This document shows, one piece after another, positions 62,923 through 64,000 of a DNA stretch of 64,000 nucleotides. Both the position numbers and the translations under genes were made by a program. The notes under the pieces were generated by a model. It did no database searches, had not been told where the DNA came from, and saw nothing but the letters and a program-made list of their open reading frames with translations. Source of the stretch: Kistimonas asteriae (lineage in GTDB: Bacteria > Pseudomonadota > Gammaproteobacteria > Pseudomonadales > Endozoicomonadaceae); NCBI RefSeq assembly GCF_018263925.1, contig NZ_JAEVHF010000007.1, forward strand, positions 124,001 through 188,000. Reading direction: 5' to 3'. How positions within the stretch are numbered: position 1 is the first letter of the stretch; every line of letters begins with the position of its first letter.

Positions 62923-63999
62923 TTATCCGGCGCTGGTTCGTCCAATCCAGTGACCCGCGGCCTTCCCTGCCCCGGTCAGGCACCAGACACTGTTTTTGCG
63001 GCTGGAGGCCTTGGTATCTTTGCGAACCAGTCCGTGACGGCGCAACTTCAGGCGAATCATTCGCATCGCTGTTTCAGAAAAGTGAAAGGCGTCCGCCGCA
63101 TGCGCCTGAGCATACTGACTGAGTATTTGCTGACTGAAACGCGCTTCTAACATGGCAGACAGTGAGTGCTGAATACGGTCCTCATTACACGACGGGGTCA
63201 GCGACAGGCGAAAGGCCTCATACACATCAGCCCACGAGAGTGACACGTTTTGTGCAACCCGATGGCAATTTCCATGAATGAATACATGGCACTGCACACT
63301 GAACTCCTGGTGTTGCCGTAACCAGTCGAAGGTCTCACAGGGAAATGTCTCATTGTCTGGCGAAGCGGTTGCTGCTTCACACATTACCTGCGGCTGTATT
63401 GTCAGGTTGTTTACCGTTTCCCTGGCAATGGCGGTATCGATAGTGATCTGTGGTTTGGTTTTACGCCAGCCGGTAGCCGGATGACCAGCCACAAATGTCG
63501 GAAACCCTGAAATGATGGTTTCCGGCAATGTTTCTACCTGACGCCAGAAAACAGGGTTATGCCGCTTCAATAATGCGCGCAATGCCCGCACCCGCCCCAG
63601 TTCTTCTGTCGACGCCCCGGACTGAGCGAGCGTTTCTTCCGCCAACAACACACAGAACACCGGCTTATCCCGCATCAGGGAATAGGTCAGTTCCTGATGC
63701 TGAATACTGACACCGGTTGACGACCGCTCACCGTAACAGGCATTACCGGCAAAAAGCACATAATCACAACTGTTAATCAGAGCTTTCCTGCGCACCCAGT
63801 CATCGCCGCTGTCATTCGTCGGGATGGACTGCCCCTCCTGACCCAGGTCCCACAGTGCCGGGCACACCGGCATACTGTGGCTGGCCAGAACCCCATGCAG
63901 GATGGCGGTATGCTCAGGTGTGGCCGGCGCAGCCGTCGAGCTGATGTAGACGCGGTAAATTCTGTCCTGCACGTGACCTCGTGCCCCCTCTACAGTCAA
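62923..63999 (-). CDS. DUF4062-domain protein with possible C-terminal winged helix
   Basis: The N-terminal domain (about 12-120: RIYRVYISSTAAPATPEHTA, INSCDYVLFAGNACYGE, GVSIQHQELTYSLMRDKPVF) matches the DUF4062 pattern found at the front of several NTPase and defence-associated proteins. The C-terminal 60 residues (FHFSETAMRMIRLKLRRHGL ... SVWCLTGAGK) look like a winged helix. Middle unknown. The start is uncertain: a TTG at the window edge or GTG nine codons in (63972). The gene could begin outside the window. No terminator seen after it. Confidence 0.7.
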   Translation of the reverse strand: MTVEGARGHVQDRIYRVYISSTAAPATPEHTAILHGVLASHSMPVCPALWDLGQEGQSIPTNDSGDDWVRRKALINSCDYVLFAGNACYGERSSTGVSIQHQELTYSLMRDKPVFCVLLAEETLAQSGASTEELGRVRALRALLKRHNPVFWRQVETLPETIISGFPTFVAGHPATGWRKTKPQITIDTAIARETVNNLTIQPQVMCEAATASPDNETFPCETFDWLRQHQEFSVQCHVFIHGNCHRVAQNVSLSWADVYEAFRLSLTPSCNEDRIQHSLSAMLEARFSQQILSQYAQAHAADAFHFSETAMRMIRLKLRRHGLVRKDTKASSRKNSVWCLTGAGKAAGHWIGRTSAG

Positions 64000-64000
64000 A

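Overview
The window is a chromosomal segment of a gammaproteobacterium. The first ~38 kb is a dense housekeeping block (pnp-rpsO-truB-rbfA-infB-nusA-rimP-tRNA-Leu-secG-tpiA-glmM-folP-ftsH-rlmE-yhbY-greA-carB-carA-dapB ... dnaJ-dnaK-grpE-recN-fur-bamE-rnfH-ratA-smpB-ssrA). Its order closely follows the cluster known from Pseudomonas, with rpoD placed next to pnp and a pdxY/unknown-gene insertion between dapB and dnaJ. The eukaryote-like WD40 protein, the large RTX protein and the AT-rich orphan genes in the second part suggest a host-associated marine lineage, perhaps Endozoicomonadaceae/Oceanospirillales. That lineage call is inference, not proof.

Layout. 0-11 kb: rpoD (+), then a minus-strand translation/RNA-metabolism cluster (pnp, rpsO, truB, rbfA, infB, nusA, rimP). 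11-19 kb: tRNA-Leu(GAG), secG, tpiA, glmM, folP, ftsH, rlmE, with yhbY divergent and a small membrane protein. 19-27 kb: greA-carB-carA, dapB, pdxY (+), and an unknown membrane-anchored protein. 27-34 kb: the chaperone genes dnaJ, dnaK and grpE with two sigma-32 promoters, then recN behind a LexA box. 34-38.7 kb: fur, bamE, rnfH, ratA, a sodium symporter, smpB and tmRNA.

38.8-64 kb is accessory. It holds a WD40-repeat protein with a textbook bipartite nuclear localisation pattern, a degenerate EntE-like adenylation fragment, an LCAD-type acyl-CoA dehydrogenase, a DUF2860-like outer-membrane protein and two GNAT proteins. These are followed by a complete type I secretion operon (52-46 kb, read leftwards): a 1551-residue cysteine-free RTX protein with MARTX-like 18-residue repeats, a 95-residue protein of unknown role, an ABC exporter with a degenerate C39 domain, an HlyD adaptor and a TolC-family lipoprotein. 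Next come a YfcC-family carrier, a small orphan, a 762-residue AT-rich membrane protein preceded by a 14-unit hexanucleotide repeat, a CstA-family carrier, and a DUF4062 protein running to the window edge.

Most interesting: the effector-less MARTX-like RTX protein with its own exporter, the putative nuclear-targeted WD40 protein beside ssrA, the hexanucleotide repeat upstream of the 762-residue protein, and a tmRNA whose encoded tag reads as 18 residues ending in five alanines.
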